A stretch of DNA of 64,000 nt, taken from assembly GCA_025504975.1 (NCBI GenBank), contig JANUWI010000001.1, positions 4,340,001 through 4,404,000 on the forward strand, in the 5' to 3' direction. Of this stretch, positions 1 through 11,093 are shown piece by piece. How positions within the stretch are numbered: position 1 is the stretch's first letter; the number at the start of each line of letters is the position of its first letter. A program made the position numbers and the translations under genes. The stretch comes from Plenodomus lindquistii (taxonomy: Eukaryota; Ascomycota; Dothideomycetes; Pleosporales; Leptosphaeriaceae). The notes below the pieces were generated by a model. It saw nothing but the letters and a program-made list of their open reading frames with translations. It was not told where the DNA came from and did no database searches.

Positions 1-73
1 AGGCAACAAGGGCCGCGACACCCAAACTTCGAAACAAATCATGGTGTAGAAAATCAAGGAGAATGTCGGTCAT
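1..73 (-). CDS. Possible N-terminus of a gene running off the left edge
   Basis: An ATG at 73 on the minus strand sits in a good initiation context (CCACC before the ATG). It opens a frame that stays open for 24 codons to the window edge. The peptide begins MTDILLDFLHHD and then becomes hydrophobic (LGVAALVA), which would suit a membrane-anchored or secreted protein such as the N-terminal anchor of a P450. That function is a guess. Only the first codons are visible, so this could also be a chance open frame. Confidence 0.3.
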   Translation of the reverse strand, partial: MTDILLDFLHHDLFRSLGVAALVA

Positions 74-1128
74 GGTGGAAACTACGGGAATCTGGAGGTA
101 GAGAGATCCAAGCAGTTTCCGTCTGATCAATAAGTTGTTGTTGCTATACGAGTCGTCGTGATTTGAACATGGTGATAGCTCGGTCAAGACCCCAACAAAG
201 CACTCGAGGGTGCTTTGCGAACAAAGGCGAAAGTCAAAAGGGCACACATCCACCCGCTGTTCAGACACAATGTCACTATCATGTAAACTATGGAACAACG
301 GAAAGGCCGACTTGCAGTTTGGATTGAGCATGGCATGTGCACGCACGGGCAGACTAAAATCTCCGCGTTGCGCTAGCCCCGCATTCGACTACCTAGGTCA
401 AGCAGGCACGAATACCCGCCCACCCGCCGTCGACCTCCAAGCCCAGCACCGCACATGTGACATGCGCACATCAGCCTCATCTACCCTGGGCGGCTCTGCG
501 TACCATGGGCCATCTCGCCCCTGCTTTCGATGTATACATCGCGTTGAGACTCGCAAGATGCAGGCACCTGCTTGGCGTGTGCCACGCGATGAGACAGACT
601 CCCGCTCCAGTTCCCGTGGCCATGTGTAGGGACATGCTGGAACAATGTTTGCGCATTGCCTAATCCAGACAAACTACCCCGTCCCGAGCGATGCTCACCG
701 CAGCATTGCCCAAGCCTGCCGTCCTGTCGGGTTATATGTCTGCCAGGAGCAGGAAGTGCAAGACCCAACCGACAGCGAGTCCAGGCCCTGCAATGCTTCT
801 CTTCCCCAGGACTGTGAGGCCGATCCGCGGGCGTTCACCGTGTCTGTAGCGGCCGGTGGAGCGCCTCGTCTTTGCTGCCACATTGCTAGCCATAAAGAAC
901 ACGCACCCCCCATCTTTGACTGCCTTCTCCACAAAACGACTTTGCCCAGTTGCTGTAGCGTTGCCGGATACCCGCCTTATCAAGTGAGCCGAATCACGGA
1001 TCCTGCGCACCAAGACCTATCCACTGCCATTGTGCCTGGTCAAGAGCACACCTCCGTCAACCAAAATCCATCAGAATCACAACGTGTACTCAATCACCCT
1101 CTCATACCTGGCTTGTTGAACACGCGCA
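74..1128. other. Intergenic, no gene recognised
   Basis: About 1 kb upstream of the HbpS-like gene and of the possible leftward ORF at the edge. Open frames here have no recognisable domains and overlap one another on both strands. It probably holds promoter sequence for both flanking genes. Confidence 0.5.
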
Positions 1129-1937
1129 ATGGCCCCAACAGCCTCAGCTGTGGTATCCCTACCCAGCCTTACCCAAGGTGGGGCACAAACCGCCCTTATA
1201 GCAGCGGAGCAATATGCTCTCGAGGCCGGAGTACCAATGTGCGTCGTCGTCATCCACCTCCACCTCTGCCTCCACGTGTGTACTAATGTCCTTGTAGGAG
1301 CATAGCAGTAGTCGATGCCCACACGCATCTGCTTTCCTTCACGCGCATGGATGGCGCAAAGATAACATCCATCAACACTGCCATGGACATGGCCTTCACC
1401 GCCGCCAGCAATCGTATCCCTACATCAGCATATCACGACGACTCATGGTCCAATAGTACGGCCAGTGGCACCAGCGGCACGTTGTGTGGCCGTTTCACAT
1501 CCCTCGGAGGGGGCATGCCCATCCTGTCAGCGACTGGCGACATACTTGGTGCGATTGGCTGTTCGACCGGGAACAGCATGCAAGACGAGGCGGCGGCGAG
1601 AGCTGGACGCGACGCAGTCCTAGCACTGATACAAAAAGAGAAAGACGAGGAAGAGCGTAGGATACTCGACGAGAGGCAGGCTGTCTTGTCGTTGTGGAAA
1701 GAGAAAGAGGAAGAGGTTGAGAACCTTAGAGATCAGTTAGATGGTATGGAGAGAGGAAGCAAAAGAATGAGGTTCGACGGTGGGAGAAGTGGGAGCGGCA
1801 GTGTCAATGGAAGCGTACCTGGCCGACGAGGAAGCGTCATGGTCGGCGGTCCACCTGATACACCGCCCGAGGAGGGGGAATTGTTAGTGCAAAAACTCTC
1901 GAGTTTCACAGGAGAAGTAACAGTAGGCCGATACTGA
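1129..1937 (+). CDS. HbpS/GlcG-like (DUF336, haem-degrading family) protein
   Basis: Two exons, 1129-1238 and 1298-1937, encode 249 aa. The 59-bp intron has a GTGCGT donor, a TACTAAT branch site and a TAG acceptor. Splicing restores the family core: a helix ending EAGVPM, then SIAVVDAHTHL (residues ~38-48), RMDGAK (~53-58) and the glycine-rich GGGMPI...GDILGAIGCS segment. The HbpS/GlcG fold is a small alpha/beta domain that binds haem or small cofactors in bacteria; its role in fungi is poorly known. After the domain comes a highly charged coiled-coil region (~147-194) and a Gly/Ser/Arg-rich tail, which are not part of the usual ~140-aa family. No signal peptide is evident, so it is probably cytosolic. 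Confidence 0.8.
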
Positions 1938-2183
1938 AGGATCTGCTGTCGGTAACAGGTCTCCATTCGTCATATATGTTTGTTTCGAACTTGTTTCTTG
2001 CAAAGCCCTTTAGCGAAGCTTGTTCTAGTCGCCGAGATAGGTCAAAAGGAGTTTAGGGTCTGCATATTCTTGGAGGCATTCTGATTCCATTACAACATGA
2101 TACACAACCTTCTGTACCGATATCTTTAAAGTCGACTTCAATAGTTGTATTGAAAATTGTCCCCCTCTTGAATACCCCTATCA

Positions 2184-3006
2184 CTACTTGCCTTCGTCCC
2201 AGTGTCTGACGTCTAAACCTGCAAAGTCATCTGCGCGACGCCATTCTGTTAGTATTCTGACGAAAGCTGGACTTCTATATCCGTACGTCGCATTCCTTGC
2301 CGCCGCCAACGAAGGCTTGCCCTCGTTCTTGTAGTATCCGGGTGTACATTCTTTCAAAAAGTCCCCTCGAGCCGCGGTGCCTTCGACAATGGTTTCGGTC
2401 CAACTCTCTTCTGCCTTCGCTGTAGGTTCAACGGTTCTGATGTTGCGCTTTCGACATCCCGCGATGGTATAGGCATAGTGTATCGCTTGCTCGTTAGTAA
2501 CGTGCATGGAATTCGGCGTCAATGCCGCTTGGACGATCTGGACCAAGAAACAATCAGGAAATGAGCACGTGGCATGTACACGTAGGATTCGATGTCACAT
2601 TATAGTGCCTCCGAAACCACTAGCCTTCTCGATGATCCTGAAATCATTCACCTCAGCCTCAATCAATCGCACAGCACACATCTGGGTTTCGTAGCCTCCG
2701 CCGATGATCATGACTTCCGTCCTCTCTTCAATGGCATCGCGTGTGAAACTAGGCTCAACCTAAGAATCGTTGAAGTACTTGGCAAGATAGCTATCTAACA
2801 GGGTGTATTGTTCCACTCTTTCGTTACGTGCTAGTCGTTTGTCACGCTCTGCGACATACTTTCGCTGAAGCTCCGCGGGATTGAACGCTACCGTTTGCTG
2901 CTGTGCAGATTCTCTGAATTTCTCATCCACGGATGGCTTTTCGACGTTGGGAATGAGTACTTCGGCCAGCGAATCGGGGAGGGGGGGGGGGGCCGTCGGT
3001 CGCCAT
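2184..3006 (-). pseudogene. Baeyer-Villiger monooxygenase remnant, internally deleted
   Basis: Read on the minus strand, the piece from 3006 to about 2590 is the N-terminus of a fungal FAD/NADPH Baeyer-Villiger monooxygenase: LAEVLIPNVEKPSVDEKF, then AERDKRLARN, then the Rossmann motif IIGGGY and IIEKASGFGGT. The piece from about 2555 to 2184 is the C-terminus, with NEQAIHYAYTIAG and FLKECTPGYYKNEG. The catalytic middle, by family length some 370 codons, is missing. Further damage: a frameshift in a 12-base poly-C/G run just after the start codon, an in-frame TAG at 2762-2760 where the family has Trp (DPWVEP), and a TGA where another Trp of the GGTWYW motif should be. TGG to TAG/TGA changes are what RIP or ordinary decay would give. 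It cannot encode an active enzyme. Confidence 0.85.
2981..2992 (+). repeat. 12-base poly-G tract
   Basis: An uninterrupted run of 12 G (poly-C on the coding strand) lies just inside the start of the dead monooxygenase. The frame opened by the ATG at 3006 and the frame of the conserved N-terminus differ across this run, so a length change here accounts for the frameshift. Such runs also mutate easily in sequencing. Confidence 0.8.
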
Positions 3007-4005
3007 GATAGTAAAGTGCGCGGAAGACGACGATCGGTATTCAAGCATTTGCAGCCTGGATTGAGTGGAACTTATAGATCTGGGATTTAGCCGCGGAATC
3101 TCTCCAAGTAGTAACTCCTCGCATCGAGACATGATATAGTCATCGATCTCCACATCCATTCATTATCCTCCATCCCCTTCAAGGCTTCTTGGCTATACAA
3201 ACGAGGCCCCTGATAGTATCAAGCTGACTTGTAATAGGCCAAAGTCACGCATTACTGACCAGGGTGAAAGGCGGGGTCGCGTGCGGTAGTCTAGCGGTAC
3301 GAATAAGCACCACCGATTTGCATCTCGAAGCGACAATTGCAACTTGTGTGTTATTTCGACATCCTAGGCCTATGCTATGTTGCCTAGCTTTCAGAGTATA
3401 GAGTACACAACAAAATAAACATGATGCTAGACATGTGATACAAAGCGGAACGCCTATGTGTCCGGTTACGATTACGCTAGATAACATGAAGGATGTGCAC
3501 AGAATTTCCCCGCTCGTGCTGTCACACCCTTGAAGTCCCCCATCTCTTGGTCTTTCCGAGTAAGCAATCTCTCTCACTTTATATATAAGAGCTAGTACGT
3601 GGAGTCAAAGCAAGATTGGAAGGTGTTCAAGAGGAAAGACATTCTTTAGGCGGCGCACTTGCTCAGTGACGTTATGACGACCGATCATAAACGTACCATA
3701 GGTAGCTTTTGAAACGGCCGACTTCTCCAAGCAGCACCGGTAGCAGAGCGAAGAAAAATCCGTCGTTCCCCCAATAGCGACATTTATCAAGCGCAATGAT
3801 GCCGATAGTTCAGTGTGAAGATTGGGCGGTAGTCGGCTTCAGTTTATTCAAAGGCCGCACCATTCTGATTCACACATACGACAGCAGAAAACTCCATGGA
3901 ATAGGGAAAGTTACTTTGATCTATTGGTATTCCGAACGTGTTGTTATTTTGTATTCTCATAACAAGAAGGTGGACAGTATAACATAAAGAATCGGGAGTA
4001 GGCAT
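3007..4005. other. Intergenic, no gene recognised
   Basis: About 1 kb of AT-richer sequence between the monooxygenase remnant and the 3' end of the BYS1 gene. It presumably contains the former promoter of the remnant. No domain, tRNA or repeat was recognised. Confidence 0.5.
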
Positions 4006-4584
4006 CTAGCCCTCCATCTCGGCCATGACTCGACCAGCAAGGCTACGCTTGATAGGTGGCTCATCAGAGCACATTTTCATGTACAAGTTCAGGTTGGTAC
4101 CAGCGCCAGGACAAGAGAAAACAGGTTCCGCTAATCCGAGTTTTTGAACAGGAGTGTCCACGAAATAAGCTTGCGTTGGGCAGTAGGTACCAGGAGCACA
4201 AGCAATGTGACCACAGGCTTTGTTTGGACTGTCCATAGCTAATCCTTCGGTTTGGCCGGGACAAGAACTGGCGTTCTCGCCTTTGGCGCAATCGACGAGG
4301 GAGATGTCGAACCAGACAAGATTATTGACGATGCTATATTCGAATTGGGTGTGTGCACCGCCAACTAGTTGATTCGTTTTGCTGACTTTGAATGAAGTGC
4401 CAGTATTTCGAAAGGGCTCCGAGTATTGTGAACGTGCCGGCACGTAAATTGGTCCTGAGGAGCCTGCTGAAGCGACGCTCCAAACCCAGATGTCGTAGGT
4501 ACAACGGTTGCTGATGACGGCATTTCCAGCTAACACTGTACTTAGATTGAGTCCCATGATTGCGATGGTGTGTTTGAACTGCAT
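4006..4584 (-). CDS. Secreted BYS1-domain (thaumatin-like antigen) protein
   Basis: A single exon encoding 192 aa from the ATG at 4584. An in-frame ATG 14 codons upstream would put a polar stretch before the signal peptide, so the inner start is preferred. It begins MQFKHTIAIMGLNLSTVLAG, a typical secretory signal. It continues with the BYS1 fold: NAVISNRCTYDIWVWSV, a YSEPFRNTGTSFKVSK segment, a cysteine-bearing C-terminal half (SCPGQ, CAPGTYCPT, VFSCPGAG) and LYMKMCSDEPP near the end. BYS1 was first described as a yeast-phase protein of Blastomyces; relatives are small secreted proteins common in ascomycetes, with unknown biochemical role. A TTTAAATA box (4636-4629) lies about 45 bp upstream of the start. 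Confidence 0.85.
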   Translation of the reverse strand: MQFKHTIAIMGLNLSTVLAGNAVISNRCTYDIWVWSVASAGSSGPIYVPARSQYSEPFRNTGTSFKVSKTNQLVGGAHTQFEYSIVNNLVWFDISLVDCAKGENASSCPGQTEGLAMDSPNKACGHIACAPGTYCPTQAYFVDTPVQKLGLAEPVFSCPGAGTNLNLYMKMCSDEPPIKRSLAGRVMAEMEG

Positions 4585-7500
4585 TATGAAAGAAGTATTT
4601 TTGGTATTCGTGTGGGTTATTGGCAATGTATTTAAAGATGTGGCAGTAGGAGTTCAATGAAGGTCTTCGCGAGGCTTTGCAATAGTGAACGAGTGCGAGG
4701 TAATGAGTGTGCTGAAGCTTGAAGCTAAAATAGACAATGAATGTAACGAGAGGGACAAGGCGAGGACTGTAATGGAGAGAGTAGATCAAAGATGGGAACT
4801 TCGCTCTTTATCACCATTGCAAGTTTCACGAGGACAAAGGACGTAGCCGAGCACTTGGCAGATACTGTCGAGTGGTCCAGACACTCGAACACATGCTCAG
4901 AACGAGGTGTAACAATGTGCCAAAATCAAAGTGACGCCTTTGTTTGGCAACAGCTGCCGTATTCGCGGCCTGCGTTGGTGTTCTGTGGTACTTTTGCAGC
5001 CAGGGACTATCGAGATATGGTTGGTCAGATTGCATTAGCCGTGCTTACCACCTACGTCTACATCATCATCAGCAAGGGGCTGCATGTCCTGTGATTGTAA
5101 ATATACTGAAAACTGTGCCCTCCCTTCCAGGCCAAAGAGGAAGGGTCCTAGCCATCTGGTCGCGCCGCAAAATCTCTTTGAGCCAACAGCTCTGTGATCA
5201 TGCTTTGGCGGCACCGAAGGGTGGAAGGTGTTTCTACCCTCTTCACGGCGTTATCAACAATGCCTCAGTAATGTAATGAGTCTCTTCTCAAGAAGCGCTG
5301 AAACACATCCACACGATAGCTACACCGATCATTGGGATGCAGCAAAAATCGCACACGTCTCAGAAGAACCCACCGTTCTCTAGATCCTCGCAGGCGACAT
5401 CAAACAGTTATTTTCCGGTCAGCAGATCCAAAGTCTATCTATCATCAAAAACCACTGCTATGTTATTGAAGCGACCATCAAGGGAAGCATGAAGGAATAG
5501 ACTGTGTCCATCCATCCTGATATTAACTCCATCAGCTCACTGTAGATATACAGTATTGCAGTCTATATTGCCGGCCTAATTAACGCAATGAAAGAATAAA
5601 TAGTCATTTTGACATTCGGGATTTTCTCGATTGCGATACATATTGTGTTGAAGGTTGTCAGCTAGGTAAGGGTTCAGCTTGATGTGCGTGAGAATGGTCC
5701 GCCGAATGAAACTTTTTCCATATCCTTCATACACACCTAAGATGCCATACAGCAGGATGAAGTTGCAAGTGACGTCTCCCCGGCAGCTGTCTGTGGTAGT
5801 CCTACACCTGCGGTTGGCCAGTGGCATGTTCTCTGCCGTGGACACATGACTGCATAACTTCCCCTCCGCGCTCGGTTTTTGCAACCATTATGCAGAGTGT
5901 TCTCGGATACTAGAGACTCAGCGCGACTCCTAGAGGTTTCGGGAACTTCACTGGTTGACATGGCCAATGTTGAAACGGTGGTATCTTCAGTAGCCAGACT
6001 CCTGCATTTGAAGTCCGTGTTTCCTGGCGCTAAGCGTGACCAAGAATGATGATAGGTGCTGTCCACTGGAGAACCTGCAAGACGCGTGGCCAGACAAGAT
6101 GAGAACCTCTTACTGTAGTCAACAACGTAGTACTTCGTGCGAACTAAGATGGTGTCAAGGCGCCTATGCCTGGACTTGTTGGGTGATGGCGCCGGCCGCC
6201 CTAAGTTAGTTGTACGGCGGAGGATGCGCTACTGCAGCTACCGGTACCCTATCTAATCGGCAGGCAACTTATCCTCCACGTTCAGGTGTCTTGACTTGTG
6301 CAGATCGAGTGTCATATCCTGCCAGTAGCTAGCAGCTTCGTAAGTTTGGGTCTCAGCAAGACCGAAGTGTCAATGTCTCGCTTTGCCGAACCGTGAATGC
6401 CGCCAGGAGCTAGACAATGCAACTGCAGACTTATCGGGAAGCGGCCGCATGTCGCCGCAGGCCCAGCTGGAGACGAGTGCTCAGTGCAGCGGCCATATCC
6501 CTTCTATTGATAGGTACACAATGTCAAATCACGAAATGTCTTACAAACGATGGACGCGGCCTTCCGATTTCCACAACGGAAGCAAGTGCGGCGAGATGAC
6601 GGCTCGACCGATTGAACGCGCAACACCTGTTACGCCTGGGACCAAGCTTGGAAGGCTGGATAGCATCCAGCGTCCAGATCAGTATTTTAATTCACTCTGT
6701 GAGAGGCTTGCACAGCGCAGCGCAGCTTGAGGCACGGCAGCGTTTCGACTTCTCCAGGTGGTTGTAAATTGCCCATGGTACGAGATGAGACGGTCACAAA
6801 TAATCTTGCGGCTGCGGCTCGAATATTAACTAGATCCGGGGCACCCTGCTGTGGCCCCTCATATCATCAAAAGTCATCTTACGCCCCCCGGCGTGCGGCA
6901 GAGCGAGGTGACGTGCTTCGGTTCATGTTTCCTGAATAGATATGTATTCTATAATCTCACATCGATGATAAATTCACAGCCCTACATCTGCACTACACGT
7001 GGAAAGGCACTATTTGATGATCCATGGTGACACGATGGGTGGGGTCATCTTGTGGCATGAGACGCTCTGTGGAAGGTTGTGGACCTGAGATCCCGTGGAT
7101 CGACTGGTATGGCGGGAGAATGTCACGTCGGCGGGACGCATGCTCCATGTTCCCCGTTCTACGTTACCAACCGGATCTACTTTAATTTTCTTGAGTTTCG
7201 CCGTTTCACGAGAGAGGGTCTTCGGCCTGGAAAATTTGTGATTCCACCTCCAACGGTCTCGACTCATCGACTTGTCTGCACAGACTTGGGGATCTCCTTA
7301 ATCAGCCGGGTCAAGTCGACGGCGGATTTGCCATGGCTGAAACTTAGTAAGGCTTCACACGAGCCGGTTGTGCGCGGTTGCACAAACACTTGGACATCGG
7401 GGCCATCAACAAAATAGGCTCGAGGCTAAGAAAAACACCTGAAACATAGCCACGTCAGGTACAAGCAGGGGCTACTCCGTGGCCAATCACGGAAATGCGC

Positions 7501-8243
7501 ACAATGGAGTTTCGATAGGCTTTGCCTGTTCTGTCGTAGCAGTGTCGTCTAGACTACTAGAAGCGGGCGTCAAGGAACACGACCCCTGCGCAAGCCCAAT
7601 GATAGCTGTGTTTACCCCTGACGCTTGTCCAGTCTCGAGGATGCCCATTGTATACGAATCGAGACGTCAGCGTTCGTAGATCCTGATGTTTGGCGTGCTG
7701 TTTACCGCCAGCTCACTGATTTTGGGTGAAGTAGCCCAACGCGAAGTGTGTTACAGTCCGACACCAGGGGTCGATGGTGATTGGTTCCGACATTGTATGG
7801 GTTGACAAAGATTACGGGACAATGAGATGAAAGGATCCAAGCGGATCACCAAGGGCTGGGCTGGTCTGGCAGCCTGCCTAGCACATCCTAGCCCCAGGCA
7901 CAGGCTCAGTGCGGAGAATGGAGCCGTGGCGGACGCCATGGCGGTGGCTCTCATTTCCCTACCATGCATGGCGCATGTTTTAGTGTCACATTGTATAAAT
8001 GGTGTCTGTTCCCTCGCTCTTTGTTCGACTTAAGGAATTCCCAGGTCTGCGACTTCCAGGTTTCGACGTATTCAGTCCTTCTCTACACACTGTCACTTTC
8101 TGACAACCACGTTCTCTACCGCCCTACGGCTCAAACACTCTTTATCCAGCAATCTACCAACAAAATCCACATTACGTCGAACCTCTCCAGGCTCTCACTC
8201 CATCACCGAACCCAACCAAATTCACCCAGCCATACCAATCACC
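4585..8243. other. Long intergenic region without recognisable genes
   Basis: A 3.7-kb gap between the divergent BYS1 and CAP-like genes. Open frames up to about 115 codons occur on both strands (for example 6383-6730 plus and 6066-5737 minus). They show no domain, signal peptide or splice structure that I recognise. The right end carries the promoter and leader of the CAP-like gene. Small lineage-specific genes or non-coding RNAs cannot be excluded. Confidence 0.5.
7994..8000 (+). promoter_or_regulatory. TATA box of the CAP-like gene
   Basis: TATAAAT lies 244 bp upstream of the ATG at 8244. It is followed by a pyrimidine- and CA-rich stretch running to the start codon, as in leaders of well-expressed fungal genes. 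The position is consistent with a 5' leader of roughly 200 bases. Confidence 0.5.
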
Positions 8244-8963
8244 ATGCGTTCCTCCATCGCCCTCTCCCTCGCCGCTATCGCCGGCTCGGCGCTCGCTGCA
8301 CCCAACAATTACAAGCAGGTCAAGAATGTTCACGTCGTCGTCGAGACCGTCGTCCACACTGTTTACCAGACCGAGGGCGCTGAGCCCACTCCTACTCCTG
8401 CTCCTGTCCCCGAGCAGTACTACGCGGCCCCTGCTGTGACCAGCGTTGTCGTAGAGGCCCCTGCTCCTGCACCACCTGCACCAACTTCTACGTCGGTCTA
8501 CGTCGCTCCCAGCTACCCAGCTCAGCCGGCCCCGGCCCCCTCTTCTGCACCACCCGCTGCTCCTCCTGCTGCTCCTCCTGCTTCCGACAACGGCTACCAG
8601 GCTATCGTTGATGAGTGGCGCCAAAAGCTAGGCCTCAAGGCTCTCAAGAACAGCGCGAAGCTCGTCTCTAACGCAGAGGACACTGTCAAGCGCGGAAACG
8701 GCGAGATGGTCCACAGGCTCAACCCAGGCACTTACGGCCAGGTCCTCGCCCCAGGCGACAAGGACAACTTTGAACACGTCTTCGTAGGAGGATGGCTTTG
8801 CGAGATCCCCACTCTTCCTGGTCTCGAAGGTGTCTGCGAGACTCAGTCCGAAGGATGGACCTACCAGGGACAGACGGGCCATGCTGAGATCCTCACCTCC
8901 CCCCAATACACCGAGATCGGTTGCGCTCTCGCTGTTGGCATCTGGTGCTGCGATCTGGCATAA
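8244..8963 (+). CDS. Secreted CAP/PR-1-like protein with proline-rich stalk
   Basis: A single exon encoding 239 aa. It has a clean signal peptide (MRSSIALSLAAIAGSALA, cleavage before AP). A Pro/Ala/Thr-rich low-complexity segment follows (residues ~45-115, likely O-glycosylated). A C-terminal domain (~116-239) begins YQAIVDEWRQKLGLKAL and contains NAEDTVK, EMVHRLNPGT, GGWLCEIP, GQTGHAEILTSPQYTEIGC and ends WCCDLA. The GHAEIL...IGCA pattern resembles the GHYTQVVW...GCA signature of the CAP (SCP/TAPS) superfamily, although the classical signature is divergent. Such proteins are extracellular and may bind sterols or lipids. Codons are strongly C-ending, suggesting high expression. The CAP assignment is inference; the secreted nature is well supported. 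Confidence 0.7.
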   Translation: MRSSIALSLAAIAGSALAAPNNYKQVKNVHVVVETVVHTVYQTEGAEPTPTPAPVPEQYYAAPAVTSVVVEAPAPAPPAPTSTSVYVAPSYPAQPAPAPSSAPPAAPPAAPPASDNGYQAIVDEWRQKLGLKALKNSAKLVSNAEDTVKRGNGEMVHRLNPGTYGQVLAPGDKDNFEHVFVGGWLCEIPTLPGLEGVCETQSEGWTYQGQTGHAEILTSPQYTEIGCALAVGIWCCDLA

Positions 8964-11093
8964 GCAACGGAAAGCTTTGTCAGGGGTGACTAGGAGAAAT
9001 CGCATCGTGTGCGCTGGCTCAAACTTCAGTTCTTTGTATCGTACTTTGTATGTACGCTTTTACTTTTCGCTGTTCACTTAGGGACAGTTTTTTCCTGCTG
9101 AATTAACGCATTCACGAATGACGATTCCAAAATTTGCCATTGTCCTGCCCGTGTGACGTTTCGTGCAGCATGGTGCTGTTTCTTACGAGTGTCCACAAAC
9201 TCATCTTAATTCTGGCACTAGGCCATTGCAGTCAGCAGCAGTGATTATGTTGATGAAAGTGCACCAAGATTGAAAAGACTGGGAGTTTTGGGCGTGACAT
9301 GCTCCCCTGACTGGGCGGCTGCGGAGATTGATTGACAGCAAACCTCGGACCAGGCACTAGGTATTCGTATTCGTACTTAGCGCCAAGTCGCGTTCCTGAC
9401 TGCCGCGCACACCTCATTACGAGCCTTCAGTTTTCTGCTGCCCAGCAAACTCAGTTTCGGTCACAGCGATGGGTGTTGTCGATGATACGGGCGACAGCGT
9501 CGAAATAAAGTTGTCGCGCGATGTAAGGGAGGCGTCGAGAGTTGCACAGGGGCACGTTTCGTGGTGTCGCACTGAGTCACGGTCACGAGGCGAAAGAGCG
9601 CTTTGTCCTTTTCACGTTAGGGCATTGGCTGTGTCCCAGAAGATGTTCAGGCTTGCATGTTGTCATCGCGCATCCCAATCTAAGAGACGCGATTCTGATT
9701 GATTTCGATTAAACTGCAAAGCTTCTAGACTTTGTGTGCTGCATGATGCGCAAACTGCGCTGATCATAGTGTCATGTCCGGCCGATCACGCTCAGATCGT
9801 TGAAGAAACTCTTCATGACAATTCAATTATTTCCGCAGACCTTGTCCTGACCGAGTTGCTGTCGACTCTTTACCTGTTGTCGGTAGTAGCAGTTCGGGTT
9901 CATTTGCGTGTGATTTCTTCCTTGGTATACTCTGGCGATCTAATATGCCTTCAAAGTCCCACGTAGACATTGGCTCCGTACACAGACCCTCCCATTAAGG
10001 ATATCATGATCGAAGCCAACCCATGCAGATGGCATCCCCACGGGATTTTGGTAGAGCTCAAGGCGGAGCATGTCATGGTTATTTTCATAGAGACACTAGA
10101 TACTTTCGGGTGCCATACACATACTATATACAAGTGCGTTCCCGCGGTACGGCTGTCAGTCTGAAGGACACACTCTGACCGATCGTTCATACCGCCTGAT
10201 TTCCGTCTTACCTTTCCCTGAACAAAATCTTGCAGGCAAAGGCTCCAACTTGCCAAGATAACTTGTGATCATGTCAATACTGACGCTCGCCGGACGATCG
10301 CACTTTACCAGGCCATGACCTTACGAGCCAATACGTGCTTCATTCACGTTGCTGGGAGATTTGGGACTCGTGTCAGAGCCAGGAGGCGCTCAAGCCCGTG
10401 GTGCAAGTCCACCCAAACATTGAAAGTCAGGACTAGCTGCCCAATGCATCGCAGTCTCCAACATAACTACTAAGCACCGCTGTCTACGAGGCCATTGCAA
10501 GTAACGATCCACCTCACAAATCCAACGAACTCGGGACATTGGCCCGCACGCGCCCCCTACCCATCAGAATACGTGAGGACCCAAGCGGCGAAGCGCCAAG
10601 CGGCATCCCGGAGACTTCAATCTGATCAAGCCGGAATCGCATGTCGCCGAAACTGCTGATCTAAGAGGGAGAAATGCTGATCTTGGTCTTGCCAGCTCAG
10701 ATGAACCATTGCGCAAGTTCTGCACCGTTCGAGTTTCGGACAAGGAACATAGTGGCTCTAATGTTGCCCGATCCCAAAAACTGTAGCTAGGTCAAACTCG
10801 ATTGGAAAGGGGGTGTTGGTCTGTTACTGACAGTCATGACACAGAAATTTGGATTTTTTTTTGGAGTCGTCATCGGGTTGGCAATGAAAGAGCGATGTCA
10901 CCAAGCCATGCATCTCACGCACTTGATACATATATCACTCATGAATCCAGTTGTGCGGAAGCGAAAGTTTCACTTTTCATTCCGCTCAAATCCATGTGCA
11001 TCCTTTCGAGTCATCATGAGCCCCTGACCCAAGGTGACGTGTTCCCCTTGTAATCATGTTCAAGTCCTCCTCCTCCACCCCCAACATCCTACT
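8964..11093. other. Intergenic, no gene recognised
   Basis: About 2.1 kb between the 3' ends of the CAP-like gene and RPS29. No protein domain, tRNA or transposon was recognised on either strand. The longest open frames (about 100 codons, such as 10256-9951 minus) look random in composition. Confidence 0.5.

Noticed and set aside
645..1286. 213-codon open frame on the plus strand
   Set aside because: Overlaps exon 1 of the HbpS-like gene in another register, with no domain or splice support.
10360..10440. Segment vaguely like a tRNA B-box (GTGCAAGTCC)
   Set aside because: No A-box or cloverleaf could be formed around it.
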